From assembly GCA_030653505.1 (NCBI GenBank), contig JAURZK010000145.1:1-60385 (forward strand): a DNA stretch of 60,385 nucleotides. Reading direction: 5' to 3'. This document shows positions 8,336 through 17,847 of this stretch, in pieces. Numbering within the stretch: the first letter of the stretch is position 1; the number at the start of each line of letters is the position of its first letter. The notes beneath the pieces were generated by a model. It was given only the letters and a program-made list of their open reading frames with translations. It did not search any database and had not been told where the DNA came from. Made by a program: the position numbers and the translations under genes. This DNA is from Rubrivivax sp. Its GTDB lineage: Bacteria; Pseudomonadota; Gammaproteobacteria; Burkholderiales; Burkholderiaceae_C.

Positions 8336-9816
8336 GCCTGCGTCGCCAGGTCGCCGGCAATCAGCCTGAACTGCTCCAGCGCCGCTTCCAGGTCGTCGAC
8401 GATCTCCTGCGCAATCACGTCGGGTGGCGGCAAGTTGTCGCTGTCGGCCAGGGTGTCGTCGCGCAGCCAGAAGATGTCCAGGCTGGCCTTGTCGCGTGCC
8501 AGCAGTTCGCCCGCCTCGTAGGCGCGCCAGCGGCCTTCGGGGTTCTCGGCGCTCCAGGTGGGCGAGCGTTCGTGGCGGTTGGCCGGCTGGTACAGGCGCA
8601 CGAACTCGTCGAGGTCTTCGCGCCGCAGCGGGTTGGTCTTCAGCGTGTAGTGCCTGTTCGTGCGCAGATCGTAAATCCACAGCCGCTTCGTCCACGGCGT
8701 CTCACTGGCCGGCTTCTTGTCGAAGAACAGCACGTTGGCCTTCACGCCCTGGGCGTAGAACAGGCCCGTGGGCAGGCGCAGCAGGGTGTGCAGTTCGCAT
8801 TCGTGCAGCAGCTTGCGGCGGATGGTCTCGCCCGCGCCGCCTTCGAAGAGCACGTTGTCGGGCAGCACCACCGCGGCGCGACCGCGCGTGGCGAGCAGCG
8901 TCTTGATGTGCTGCACGAAGTTCAGCTGCTTGTTCGACGTGGTGGCCCAGAAGTCGTCACGCTCGATCACATCCTTCTCGGTGCTGCGCCTGCCGTCGGC
9001 GCCTTCGATCTGCGTGCTGCTCTTCTTGCCGAAGGGCGGGTTGGCCAGCACCACTTCGTAGCGCTCGCCGGGGTCCGCGGCCAGCGCGTCCATTACCTTC
9101 ACCGGCACGTGCTTCTCGCTGCCGATGCCGTGCAGCAGCAGGTTCATCGCGCACACCCGTGCCGTGGCGTGCACCAGTTCGTAACCCGTGTAAGCCTGTT
9201 CCTTCTGGAAGCGCTTCTGCTCGCGCGTGAGGTTGGGGTGGTGCAGGGCAATGTGATTGAAGGCCGTGAACAGGAAGCCGCCGGTGCCGCTGGCCGGGTC
9301 GCACACCTTCTCGGCCGGCCTGGGCGCGATGCAGTCGACCATGGCCTGGATGAGCGGCCGCGGCGTGAAGTACTGGCCGGCGCCACTCTTGGTGTCTTGC
9401 GCGTTCTTCTCCAGCAGGCCTTCGTAGGCGTCGCCTTTCACGTCGACACCCAGCGCCGTCCAGTTCTCCGCGTCGATCAGGTCCACCACCAGGCGCCGCA
9501 GCTTGGCCGGGTCCTGGAACTTGTTCTGCGCCTTGCCGAAGATCAGGCCCAGCGTGCCCTTCAGCTGGCCCAGCGCTTCCAGCGCGTGGCGGTAGTGGTC
9601 GAAGAGCTCGTCGCCGTCGCGCGCCAGCAGCGAAGGCCAGGCCCAGGCGGCGGGGATGATGCTGGCCTGGCTGTGCGGCGGCTGCGAGCGTTCGTCGGCC
9701 ATCTTCAGGAACAGCAGGTAGGTCAGCTGCTCGACGTAGTCGCCGTAACTCATGCCGTCGTCGCGCAGCACGTTGCAGTAGTTCCAGAGCTTCTGGACGA
9801 GCGTGGAGGCGTTCAT
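8332..9816 (-). CDS. hsdM: Type I restriction-modification system, methyltransferase subunit HsdM
   Basis: This 494-residue adenine-N6 DNA methyltransferase has the SAM-binding motif I DPASGTGGF (residues 173-181) and the catalytic motif IV NPPFGKKSS (259-267). An N-terminal HsdM_N helical region (WNYCNVLRDDGMSYGDYVEQ) docks to HsdS. With HsdS it methylates the host recognition site; with HsdR it forms the restriction complex. The gene lies 14 bp downstream of the AlbA_2/ATPase gene and is coupled to the NERD gene. The domain set is complete, so modification activity looks intact even though hsdR is frameshifted. Confidence 0.95.
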   Translation of the reverse strand: MNASTLVQKLWNYCNVLRDDGMSYGDYVEQLTYLLFLKMADERSQPPHSQASIIPAAWAWPSLLARDGDELFDHYRHALEALGQLKGTLGLIFGKAQNKFQDPAKLRRLVVDLIDAENWTALGVDVKGDAYEGLLEKNAQDTKSGAGQYFTPRPLIQAMVDCIAPRPAEKVCDPASGTGGFLFTAFNHIALHHPNLTREQKRFQKEQAYTGYELVHATARVCAMNLLLHGIGSEKHVPVKVMDALAADPGERYEVVLANPPFGKKSSTQIEGADGRRSTEKDVIERDDFWATTSNKQLNFVQHIKTLLATRGRAAVVLPDNVLFEGGAGETIRRKLLHECELHTLLRLPTGLFYAQGVKANVLFFDKKPASETPWTKRLWIYDLRTNRHYTLKTNPLRREDLDEFVRLYQPANRHERSPTWSAENPEGRWRAYEAGELLARDKASLDIFWLRDDTLADSDNLPPPDVIAQEIVDDLEAALEQFRLIAGDLATQA

Positions 9817-9829
9817 TCCGGGTCTAGGT

Positions 9830-11671
9830 TCATTCAGCGGAGCGGGTCGACCGGTAGGCTTGGTCGGGGCGGTTCGGCACGTCCGGATGGCGAAGCTCCA
9901 GCCGACCCTTGCGCACCATGCCCGTCAGAAAGCGGGTTTGCAGGTTGTTCGCATCGCGGTGGAGCAGCAGGGCCAGCTCTCGGGTCGTCAACCACCGGTC
10001 GTTGCAAAGCGCCGATATCAGGTCGAGCATGGCCGCAACAGGCAGCTTGGCTCGGCGGCGAGCGGGCTCCGCCAAGTCCAGCAGCGCCTGTGGGAACTGA
10101 GCAGAGCTCGACGGTGATTGAAGGGAGCTCGGCGGCGATTGAAGGGAGTCCTCAGGCAAATGAGGGGAGCTCGGTGGCGATTGAGGGGAGTCTCCGGCCA
10201 CCCGGTAGCTGGCCCACCGGCGTTGGTTCTGCTGGGACAGAAAGCCGTCCCGCACCAGGGCCTGGAGCACACCAGTGATGTCCTTCGGGTGCTCGCCGGT
10301 CACCTCCTGCAGGCGCCCGTTGGTCACGCTGCCCTCTACCCGCGCCGTGACCACGGCTTGCACCGCCGTCTTGTCCAGCCGATCGAAGCGGGCGCCGAAT
10401 CGCAGGCGCAACTCTTCGTTCACCTCCGCCGGTATCAGGCTCACCATCGGCAGCACCAGCTTCACCCGGTCGGGCTGCAACGACTCCTCGACCTTGGGCG
10501 AGCGCCAATGCTGCGAGCGCCAGCCAGAGCGAATCTTGTCCATGCCCGAGCCCGCCTTCTCGCCGCCGCCGATCATCTGGAACATCAGCTGCAGACTCTT
10601 GTTGCGGCACTCGCTCACGCTGCCGCGCAGCAGCTGCTCGCGTGACACCAGCAGCGAGCCGGGGTTGGACAGCTCGATCCGATCCGCATAGCGCTCGATC
10701 ACGATGCCGCCCTGGCCGCGGTAGTCGGCATGGATCAGCGCATTGACCACCGCCTCGCGCAAGGCCTCGTGCACGATGGTGTCGTCCTTGCGGTACAGCT
10801 CGCGGTTCAACTGAAACGGGATCTTGAGGTCTGCGGAAAGCCGCTGCACCACCCGTTGGTAGAACTGGAAGACGTTGCTCTCCCAGGTGCCGTCGGGCAC
10901 GACGCGGTCTGTCCAGCGCACTGCCGGGTCGGCGGACAGCTTTTCGCGGTAGTCCACGTGGAAGGCCGGCAAGCCCTCGCGCAATGCGGCAAAGCTGCCG
11001 AACATCAGCAGCCCGGCCACCGTGGCGCCTTCCAGGCCGTTCGCCCGGTCGCGCCGCAGGGCCCCCAGCTTGAACATCAGGCCGGCGTCGTCCTCTGACA
11101 ACCAGGGGTGGTCGGGGTCGCGCGAGGCAAAGCGGTTGCGGTATTGCTTGAGCGTGTCGGTGTCGAAGTCCCCCAGGCCGAAGTGCTCTACCACCACGGC
11201 GTCGGCCGGGGCGTCCGACTGATCGGCGAGCATGCGCCGCACTTCCTCTTCGCTGCAGCGGTAGTCCCCCTCTTCCGCGCGGCGGTAGCTGCCACTCAAG
11301 GGGTTGAGGCCGACGTAGACCGGCCGGTCGCGGCGCGGCGCGCGAGGCACGTGCACCACCACGAAGCTACGCCCGCCATCGTCCAGGGTCTGGATGTCGC
11401 CGTCACTGAGCAGATTGCGGCTGACCTTCTGGCGGTCGTTCAACTGGTTCCAAAGCACGGTGCGCAACTGGGCCGCGTCGGGCACGCCCTCCCAAGCCAG
11501 CCCTGCCGCCTTTTCGACCACGCCCAGGATGACCGTGCCGCCCTGGGTGTTGGCCATGGCGCTGTAAGTTTCCCAGAAGCTGCCGGGCAGGCCCCCGCGT
11601 GCCGACTTGAACTCGGTATCGATGCTCTCGCTGGCCGGCTGCAGCGCGGCGAAGAGGTCAAGCTGTCGCAT
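9830..11671 (-). CDS. AlbA_2 (Schlafen-like) and GHKL-type ATPase domain protein embedded in the restriction operon
   Basis: A 613-residue protein. An AlbA_2/divergent-AAA4 domain at residues 10-140 (TEFKSARGGLPGSFWETY, SAMANTQGGTVILGV) is followed by a C-terminal HATPase_c_4-like region with HEALREAVVNALIHADYRG and IELSNPG, then winged-helix-like segments (PVAAMLDLISALCNDRWLTT). This matches the COG2865 group of predicted transcriptional regulators or defence ATPases. A tract of 21-bp tandem repeats encodes a Ser/Pro/Gln-rich linker near residues 495-525. The start ATG 11671 overlaps the hsdS 3' end by 14 bp. AlbA_2 proteins occur inside many type I loci; the role here is unknown and could be a sensor, regulator or second defence layer. 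Confidence 0.85.
   Translation of the reverse strand: MRQLDLFAALQPASESIDTEFKSARGGLPGSFWETYSAMANTQGGTVILGVVEKAAGLAWEGVPDAAQLRTVLWNQLNDRQKVSRNLLSDGDIQTLDDGGRSFVVVHVPRAPRRDRPVYVGLNPLSGSYRRAEEGDYRCSEEEVRRMLADQSDAPADAVVVEHFGLGDFDTDTLKQYRNRFASRDPDHPWLSEDDAGLMFKLGALRRDRANGLEGATVAGLLMFGSFAALREGLPAFHVDYREKLSADPAVRWTDRVVPDGTWESNVFQFYQRVVQRLSADLKIPFQLNRELYRKDDTIVHEALREAVVNALIHADYRGQGGIVIERYADRIELSNPGSLLVSREQLLRGSVSECRNKSLQLMFQMIGGGEKAGSGMDKIRSGWRSQHWRSPKVEESLQPDRVKLVLPMVSLIPAEVNEELRLRFGARFDRLDKTAVQAVVTARVEGSVTNGRLQEVTGEHPKDITGVLQALVRDGFLSQQNQRRWASYRVAGDSPQSPPSSPHLPEDSLQSPPSSLQSPSSSAQFPQALLDLAEPARRRAKLPVAAMLDLISALCNDRWLTTRELALLLHRDANNLQTRFLTGMVRKGRLELRHPDVPNRPDQAYRSTRSAE
10104..10187. repeat. Four in-frame 21-bp tandem repeats inside the AlbA_2/ATPase gene
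   Basis: Plus-strand units begin GAGCTCGGCGGCGATTGAAGG at 10104, 10125, 10146 and 10167, with a partial fifth from 10188. The third unit is the most divergent. Each unit is seven codons, so copy-number change keeps the frame. On the coding strand they give a Pro/Ser/Gln-rich linker with repeated SLQSPPS-like units. Confidence 0.85.
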
Positions 11672-13088
11672 GGGCTGTCTCGGGCGCGGCGAAGGCGTTG
11701 GCCAGCACGGCCTGCCGCAGCGACTGTGCACGCTTCAGGTTCGCGTCGACCTCGGCCTCGACGCCGCGAACGATGGACAGGCGGCGGTCGACTTCGGCGA
11801 CGATGCGGTGTTGTTCGGCGAGGGGAGGCACCGGGACGGGAATGGACTTGAGATCACCGACCCCTCGCACGTTGGGAATGGCAGCGCCAGCCGTACGGTC
11901 GAAGATGAAACTCTGAAAGCGAGGCGACCGGAACAAAACAATGAAAAACTGCGGGTCCATAACGGCCACGTTCAAGCGCACCCGCAGCAGGGCTTGATTG
12001 ATAACCCCAGGGTTGAACTTCTCCGGGACACGGGTAATTCGGCCCAACGTGACTCCCGAACAGCTGATGAGGAAGTCCCCAGCCTGGACGGCAAACCCCT
12101 TCATCTCTTCGAACTTTTCTGGCGTGATGTAGTAGCGAACGAACGAACAGTCGTCGTTGATGGGGCAATACTGCTCGTACACCTTGTACCCCGACGACAC
12201 GAACATCGCTTTGGTCAGTGCACTGCCAAACGGGCCGCGCTTGAACGCCCCTTCTTCTGGCGCGAGTACGGCCTCCCACGACACCTTCGCCCAATTGTTC
12301 GGCACTGTCAGATTCAATCTCTGGTCGGGCTGCGCAGGCTCGTTGAACTTGATGCCCTTGGGCCAGTTGACACGGCGAGCCCAGTAAACCGACTCCCTAA
12401 AGGATTCGCCCGCCGAGCCATGCTCACCACCAGCAGTTGATTCAACCGAATCGCTGCCGACCAACCGCCCAGCAATTGCGGCATCAAGCACAGACTGCTT
12501 GTAAGCCTTGAGTCTCTGCTTGACGCGCTGTAGGTTGGCGACGGCTTCGTCGAGGCGGGAAAACTGCTTTTCAATCTCGTCGGCCACGCGGCGCTGCTCT
12601 TCCTTCGGAGGAAGCGGCAGCGGTATGTCTTCAATGCTCCGCGAGGAGAGGTGCTTAACCGTCACTGACGAGGTCGCCTCGTTGATGGCCCGCAGATAGG
12701 CGGGAAGCACGCAGTCCAGGAAGCGGTGGTCGTAGACAGCTTCGTCGACAGTGACTTTGCAGACACGTTGATTCAGAAGACCCGGCTCGCCGCACCATCG
12801 CGCACAGTGGAAGTCGCCGTCCATACCGACCAGCAGGTCACCGGCCCTGACGACGTATCGCTCGTCAAAGTCGCCAACGTACTTCGTATCAGTACTGGAC
12901 CGGCCTACGTCGCGAATGCGGATCAGCGGCATCCCCACCTCGCGTGAGAACTGCTCGGACTTGAAGGGCGCGCCGTTCAGAACCGATCCGATCGCACCGA
13001 GGCGCACTCGCGACCAATGCGGCCTGATCTTGAGCAGTGGGTTCGCGCTGTTCGCGACCAAGTCCTGTACCGAAATGGTCAGAGCCAT
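11658..13088 (-). CDS. hsdS: Type I restriction-modification system, specificity subunit HsdS
   Basis: A 476-residue protein with two target-recognition domains, at about residues 20-170 and 255-410. Each is followed by a conserved spacer helix region: PLPLPPKEEQRRVADEIEKQ then LDEAVANLQRVKQRLKAYKQ, and PVPPLAEQHRIVAEVDRRL. The two domains read the two halves of a bipartite DNA site and the helices set the spacing. The recognition-domain DNA (for example 12100-12200) is visibly less GC-rich than its neighbours, as expected for exchanged specificity modules. The start is ATG 13086-13088. Confidence 0.95.
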   Translation of the reverse strand: MALTISVQDLVANSANPLLKIRPHWSRVRLGAIGSVLNGAPFKSEQFSREVGMPLIRIRDVGRSSTDTKYVGDFDERYVVRAGDLLVGMDGDFHCARWCGEPGLLNQRVCKVTVDEAVYDHRFLDCVLPAYLRAINEATSSVTVKHLSSRSIEDIPLPLPPKEEQRRVADEIEKQFSRLDEAVANLQRVKQRLKAYKQSVLDAAIAGRLVGSDSVESTAGGEHGSAGESFRESVYWARRVNWPKGIKFNEPAQPDQRLNLTVPNNWAKVSWEAVLAPEEGAFKRGPFGSALTKAMFVSSGYKVYEQYCPINDDCSFVRYYITPEKFEEMKGFAVQAGDFLISCSGVTLGRITRVPEKFNPGVINQALLRVRLNVAVMDPQFFIVLFRSPRFQSFIFDRTAGAAIPNVRGVGDLKSIPVPVPPLAEQHRIVAEVDRRLSIVRGVEAEVDANLKRAQSLRQAVLANAFAAPETAHATA

Positions 13089-13149
13089 CTCGCGACCCTG
13101 ATCCCTTGCCTGTAGATTTCACCCACGCTCAGCACGCTGCCGGATGTCC

Positions 13150-13485
13150 TCAAGCAGCTTCGGCGACCGGGCGTGCATACAGCGTCTGCCGGGTGCGGTT
13201 CACGGCTGCGATGAAGTGCGGGTTGCGTAAAGCGCCCGCCATCACCAGGTCCACCGGGCGACCGAAGAGTTCGGCCAGCGCCGCGTTCAGGCCGAAGTAA
13301 CGCTCGAACAGGTCGGCCTGTTCGCCCGCGCCGAAGTCGACGATGAAGTCGGCATCGCTGCGCGCCGGGTCGAAGCCCGAGCCAGCGGCCGACCCGAAGA
13401 GTTCCAGCCGCTGCACGCCGAAACGGCCGCACAGCGCCGGCAGTTCGGGCAGGCGGGTCTGGATGGCTTCGGGCAGCGGGGGCAT
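13150..13485 (-). CDS. MNT-like nucleotidyltransferase domain protein
   Basis: A 111-residue protein with the minimal nucleotidyltransferase signature LELFGSAAGSGFDPARSDAD, then FIVDF: a GS motif followed by an Asp-x-Asp metal-binding pair. Family members (COG1669) are usually antitoxins in HEPN/MNT pairs, where they AMPylate the HEPN toxin. No HEPN partner is seen next to it. It lies between hsdR (8 bp gap) and hsdS (61 bp gap) in the same direction, so it is probably co-transcribed with the restriction genes. Its task there is unknown. The start is ATG 13483-13485. Confidence 0.8.
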   Translation of the reverse strand: MPPLPEAIQTRLPELPALCGRFGVQRLELFGSAAGSGFDPARSDADFIVDFGAGEQADLFERYFGLNAALAELFGRPVDLVMAGALRNPHFIAAVNRTRQTLYARPVAEAA

Positions 13486-13493
13486 GGCGGAAA

Positions 13494-16284
13494 TTATGCG
13501 ACCAGGCTCTCGTTCAGCGTGGCCATCAGCGCGGGCAGCGACGGGCCGAACAACTGATGCACCCGTCCCAGCCCACCCTGCTGGCTGAACGGCGCGTACT
13601 CGAAGTCCTCCACCGTCACCCCCAGGTTCGCCGCCACATGGTCGCGGATCATTTCCAGCCAACGCTGCTGCTCGGGCGTGAACACCTGCCCCGCCGCGGC
13701 CTGCTGCGCCAGCCAGGCCTTGTAGTTGGCGGCCACACGTTCGGGGTAGGGCAGCAACTCGTTGTCCTGCTGCATGGCGAAGCGCACCAGGCTCACCAGG
13801 TCGGTGAGGATGCGCTGGCGGCTGGCGCCTTTCACCCGGCTCTGGTCCAGCGCCGCGTAGGCCTGCCACAGCGTGCTTTCGTCCAGCAGGTGCGGCGGCG
13901 CGTGCAGCGCGTCGGCGAGTTGCTGGATGTCCTCGAAAGTCAGCGGCGCCCGCACCGGGCGGCTGTACAGGATCTGCAGCGCGGTGATCTCGTCCTTGTG
14001 CTGCGCGATGAAGGCCTCGAAGCTCTGCACGATGCCCTGCGCGCGTTCACGCGCGGCGGCGCTGAAGCCGGCTTCGATGACACGGTCTTGTGTCACGTTG
14101 TCGATGACCAGGTCCTTTTTGGCCTTCAGGCCCAGGATGAGCTGCCGCAGTTCAGGGCTGGACAGCGGCAGCACGGCGCGGCGCAGCGCGGCTTCCAGCG
14201 TCTGCGGGCTGGCGTCGGCATCCCCGCCCGGCTGCAGCGCGTGCACGATGCCGCCGGCCAGCATCTTCAGGTCCAGCCCTCCGCTGGCCCGGCGCACTTG
14301 CTGGCGTTCGGCATCGTTCAGCTGCGTGTCCAGCCGCGCCAGGCGCGCGGCCACGCTGCTCAGCACCTCGTCTTCCACGTTGCCCAGGCTCACGGCCTGC
14401 AGCAGCGCGGCCATGGGCACGGTCTTCTTCTGGTCCAGCGGGCGGCTGTCGGTCAGGTCGTGTTCACACACGCCCACGCAGTCGACGATGACGAAGTGGT
14501 CCTTGTGCACGTGTTCGCCGGGGTTCACGCCGCGCAGGTCGTCGTCGCGGATGATGCGCACGCCGCGGCCCTTCATCTGCTCGAAGAAGCTGCGGCTCTT
14601 CACGCTGCGCATGAAGACGACGATCTCCACCGGCTTGATGTCGGTGCCGGTGGCGATCATGTCCACCGTCACCGCCACACGCGGCCAGTAGCTGGTGCGG
14701 AAGGCCTTGATCAGGTCTTCGGGCTTGGCGCCTGTCGTGCGGTAGGTGATCTTCTGGGCGAACTCGTTGCCCTTGCCGAATTCCTCGCGCAGGATCTCGA
14801 CGATCTTCTCGGCGTGGTTGTCGTCCTTGGCGAAGACCAGGGTCTTCGGTAGCTGTTCGCGCTGGGGGAAGAGGTCGGTCTGCCAGCGGTCACGGAAAGC
14901 CCGCACGATGGTGCGGATCTGGTCGGGCGTCTGGACTTTCCGGTCGAGTTCTTCGGCCGCGTAGTCGAAGTCGTCGTCCAGCTGCCAGGCGTTTTTACGG
15001 CGCGTGGCGCGGTCCATGGTTTCCAGCCAGTAGCCGGCTTCCACCTGGCTGCCTTGTTCACTCACTTCGGTGCGTATGCGGTAGACGTCGTAGTTGACGT
15101 TCACGCCGTCGGCCACGGCCTGCGCGTGGCCGTATTCCATCACCAGGTTCTGGTTGAAGAAACCGAAGGTCTGCTTGTTGGGCGTGGCGGTCAGGCCCAC
15201 CAGGTGGGCGTCGAAGTACTCCAGCACCTGCCGCCACAGCTTGTAGATGCTGCGGTGCGCCTCGTCGGTGACGATGAGGTCGAAGGTCTCGATGGGGAAG
15301 GCGGGGTTGTAGGCGATGGGCTCGGGGTCCTTGAACAGGCTTTCGGCCGCGGCGGTACTGCGCTCGTCGTCTTCGTCGGCCAGTTCACGGCCCTTGAGCA
15401 TGCTGAACAGGCGCTGGATGGTGCTGATGGTCACGCGCGCCGCGGTGTCCAGCGTGTTGCCCTGCAGGTGCTGGACGATGTATTCCTCGCCGAACTTGTA
15501 GTTGTTGTAGGGCGAGACGTAGGCGTCGAACTCCTTTTTTCGTCTGGCGGCCCAGGTTGCCGCGGTCGGCCAGGAAGAGCACGCGGCGGAAACCGGCGAA
15601 CTTGATCAGACGGTAGATGAAGCTGATGGCGGTGAAGGTCTTGCCGCTGCCGGTGGCCATCTGGATCAGCGCACGCGGCTTGTTCTGCGCCAGGCTGGCT
15701 TCCAGGTTGCGCACGGCGGTGATCTGGGCCGGCCAGAGCTTGAAGTCGCCCCAGGCGGTGATCAGTTCGGGCATGTGCTGCACGCGTGCCAGCACCGTGG
15801 CGGGCGCAGCCTGCGCTTCTGCCGGCGGCGCGCCGCCGGTGCTCAGCACCGTGGGCGTGGGCAGCAGCCTGAGCCACTGCGCCAGCATCTCGGGGCGGTG
15901 GAAGGCGAAGACGCTGCGCGCGCGGGGCTGCGGGTCCAGGCCGTCGGTGAAGTGGGTCTCGACGCCGGTGCTTTCGTAGGCGAAGGGCAGCGGCCGGCGC
16001 CAGGCGGGCAGCGCGGCGGGCAGGCCCTGTGCATAACGCGCGCTCTGCACCTCGACGCCGCTGAGGCTGGCGCCGCGCTTCTTGGCTTCGATCACGCCGC
16101 AGGCCTTGCCGTCGACGTAGAGCAGGTAGTCGGCGAAGCCGTGGCCGGGGTTCAGCGCAAATTCGCGGATGGCCACACCGGTGGCGGCGCGCAGGTCGGC
16201 GGCGGCCAGGTCCTGCACGGCCCAGCCGGCCAGTTGCAGCAGGCGGTCGATGTCTTCTCGCGCCTGTTGCTCCGGTTGACGCAC
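13494..16284 (-). pseudogene. hsdR: Type I restriction subunit HsdR, frameshifted at an A6 run
   Basis: The 5' part (GTG 16284) encodes the PD-(D/E)xK nuclease domain (Asp52 in GFADYLLYV, then VIEAKK) and the helicase Walker A MATGSGKTF. At 15535-15540 the coding strand reads ACGAAAAAAGGAG. With one A fewer, RQTKK continues as EFDAYVSPYNNYKFGEEY, the expected HsdR sequence. As written, the frame goes astray after RQTKK and produces about 50 wrong residues. The rest continues in the other frame: VTDEAHRSIYKLW (DEAH box), helicase motifs and the EcoEI_R_C C-terminal domain, to TAA 13494. The defect may be a real mutation, a phase-variable switch, transcriptional slippage or a sequencing error. 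The rest of the gene looks intact. Confidence 0.85.
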
Positions 16285-16380
16285 GCTTGCGAACTCCCTG
16301 GGATTGGGGTGGGGAGCTTATCGCAAGGCCTGCGCGGCGAAGGCGCTGAAGACCCGTGTGGCCGGCGACAATCCCCCTCC

Positions 16381-17049
16381 ATGCCCGCCATCGCCGTCAT
16401 CGACTTCGAAACCACCGGCATGTCGCCCGCCCAGGGTGCCCGCGCCACCGAGATCGCCGCGGTGCTGGTGGAAGACGGCGAGGTCGTCGGCCGCTTCCAG
16501 AGCCTGATGAACAGCGGCGCCTGGGTGCCGCCATTCATCGAGCAGCTGACCGGCATCAGCAACGCCATGCTGCGCAACGCGCCGCCGGCGCGCGCGGTGA
16601 TGCACGAGCTGATGAACTTCACGCGCGGCTGCCCGCTGGTGGCGCACAACGCGGCCTTCGACCGCGGCTTCTGGGCCGCCGAGGTGGCGCTGGCCGGCTG
16701 CGCGCCCGACCCGGCGCACGATTTCGCCTGCACGCTGCTGCTCAGCCGCCGCCTGTACCCGCAGGCGCCCAACCACCGGCTGGGCACGCTGGCCGCGCTG
16801 CACCGTCTGCCCGACCACGGCCGTGCCCACCGTGCGTTGGCCGATGCCCTGACCACCGCGCACTTGCTGCTGCGCCTGCAGGCCGACGTGGGCGAACGGT
16901 ATGCCGCGCTGCTGGCCGGGCGCGCCGTCGACCATGGCTTGCTGTGCACGCTGCAGCGGGCGCCGCGCCGGCAGCTCGACCGTTGCCTGCAGCAGGCCTG
17001 CAGCGGTGCAAGGGCCTCGCGCGGGCGCGAGGCAGGTCCGGCAGCCTGA
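16381..17049 (+). CDS. DnaQ-like 3'-5' exonuclease
   Basis: This 222-residue protein of the DEDDh exonuclease superfamily has ExoI motif IDFETTG (residues 7-13), ExoII region HNAAFDRGF and ExoIII-epsilon HRALADALTT, supplying the four acidic residues and the catalytic His. It resembles the stand-alone epsilon-like nucleases (often called PolC-type exonuclease or DnaQ paralogue) and not the replicative epsilon subunit, because it sits away from rnhA. It would trim 3' ends of DNA or RNA in the cytosol. It is divergent from hsdR; the 96-bp gap must hold both promoters. Confidence 0.85.
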   Translation: MPAIAVIDFETTGMSPAQGARATEIAAVLVEDGEVVGRFQSLMNSGAWVPPFIEQLTGISNAMLRNAPPARAVMHELMNFTRGCPLVAHNAAFDRGFWAAEVALAGCAPDPAHDFACTLLLSRRLYPQAPNHRLGTLAALHRLPDHGRAHRALADALTTAHLLLRLQADVGERYAALLAGRAVDHGLLCTLQRAPRRQLDRCLQQACSGARASRGREAGPAA

Positions 17050-17128
17050 GAACCCCGCTGCGCTGCCCGAGCCGGGCCCGTTGCGGTGCACGCTGCGAGA
17101 CAATCGGGGCGTCAAGCCGGAGACCCCC

Positions 17129-17353
17129 ATGCCCATCTTCGAATACGCCTGCCAGGACTGCGGCCGCGAGTTCGAGACGCTCGTGCGTTCCCACACCGTG
17201 CCCACCTGCCCGCAATGCCATTCCACGCAGCTGGCGAAGAAGCTGTCGGTGTTCGCCACCGCCGCGCCGACCGCCGAGGCCCTGCCGGCGATGGCCGGCC
17301 CCTGCGGCACCTGCGGCCACCCCGACGGCCCGGGCAGTTGCCGACTCCAGTGA
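17129..17353 (+). CDS. FmdB family zinc-ribbon protein
   Basis: This 74-residue protein begins MPIFEYACQDCGREFETL and has a second CPQC pair at residues 27-30, together a zinc ribbon. The first ~45 residues match the FmdB/CxxC_CxxC_SSSS regulatory-protein family. The rest is an Ala/Pro/Gly-rich tail with a further CGTCGH. Family members are small zinc proteins of unknown or regulatory function. It starts at ATG 17129, follows the exonuclease gene by 79 bp and precedes the PNPOx-fold gene by 13 bp, so the latter two may be co-transcribed. Confidence 0.85.
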   Translation: MPIFEYACQDCGREFETLVRSHTVPTCPQCHSTQLAKKLSVFATAAPTAEALPAMAGPCGTCGHPDGPGSCRLQ

Positions 17354-17366
17354 AAGCGCAAGGCCT

Positions 17367-17840
17367 TTGAATGCCGACGACGCACGCTTGCTGCGTGCGC
17401 TGCTGAGCACACGCCCGGTCGGCTCTCTGGCCACGCTGCACGGCGGCGAACCCGCGGTGTCGATGGTGCCCTTCGTGCTGCCCCGCGGTGACACCCGGCT
17501 CTTCATCCACGTCAGCGCACTGGCCCCGCACACCCGCGACATACGGGCCCACCCGCGCGCGAGCCTGCTGGTGATGGCCGAGCCGGGCAACGGTGTCTCG
17601 CCGCAGGCGCTGCCCCGCGTGGCGCTGCAGGCCGACGCGTCTTTCCTGCCGCGTGACGGAGAAGACCACGCCGCCGCACGCGACGCCTACCTGGCGCGTT
17701 TCCCCGACGCCGCCACCACCTTCGAGCTGGGCGACTTCTCGCTCGTCGCGCTGCGGCCCGTGTCGGCGCGCCTGGTGGCCGGCTTCGGCCGTGCCCACGC
17801 ACTGGTGGGCGACGGCCTGGCGGCCTGGCTGCGCGGCTGA
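17367..17840 (+). CDS. Pyridoxamine 5'-phosphate oxidase-fold (HugZ-like) protein, TTG start
   Basis: This ~157-residue protein has the FMN-binding split-barrel pattern: LLSTRPVGSLATLHGGEPAV, SMVPFVLPRGDTRLFIHVSA, HTRDIRAHPRASLLVM, and FELGDFSLVALRPVSARLVA with the C-terminal GFGRAH. This is the arrangement of HugZ-type and related flavin/heme-utilisation proteins. No ATG fits the frame; TTG 17367 with AAGG a few bases upstream is the best start. It lies 13 bp after the FmdB-like gene. The substrate is not evident. Confidence 0.75.
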   Translation: MNADDARLLRALLSTRPVGSLATLHGGEPAVSMVPFVLPRGDTRLFIHVSALAPHTRDIRAHPRASLLVMAEPGNGVSPQALPRVALQADASFLPRDGEDHAAARDAYLARFPDAATTFELGDFSLVALRPVSARLVAGFGRAHALVGDGLAAWLRG

Positions 17841-17847
17841 AGCGCCT

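Noticed and set aside
10104..10187. CRISPR-like array
   Set aside because: The 21-bp units are directly adjacent without spacers and lie inside a coding gene.
13150..13485. HEPN/MNT toxin-antitoxin pair
   Set aside because: The nucleotidyltransferase is present but no HEPN-like gene lies next to it.
15535..15540. Programmed frameshift in hsdR
   Set aside because: The required shift is +1, whereas the A-run would favour -1 slippage; a plain indel or slippage in transcription is simpler. Kept only as a possibility in the hsdR entry.
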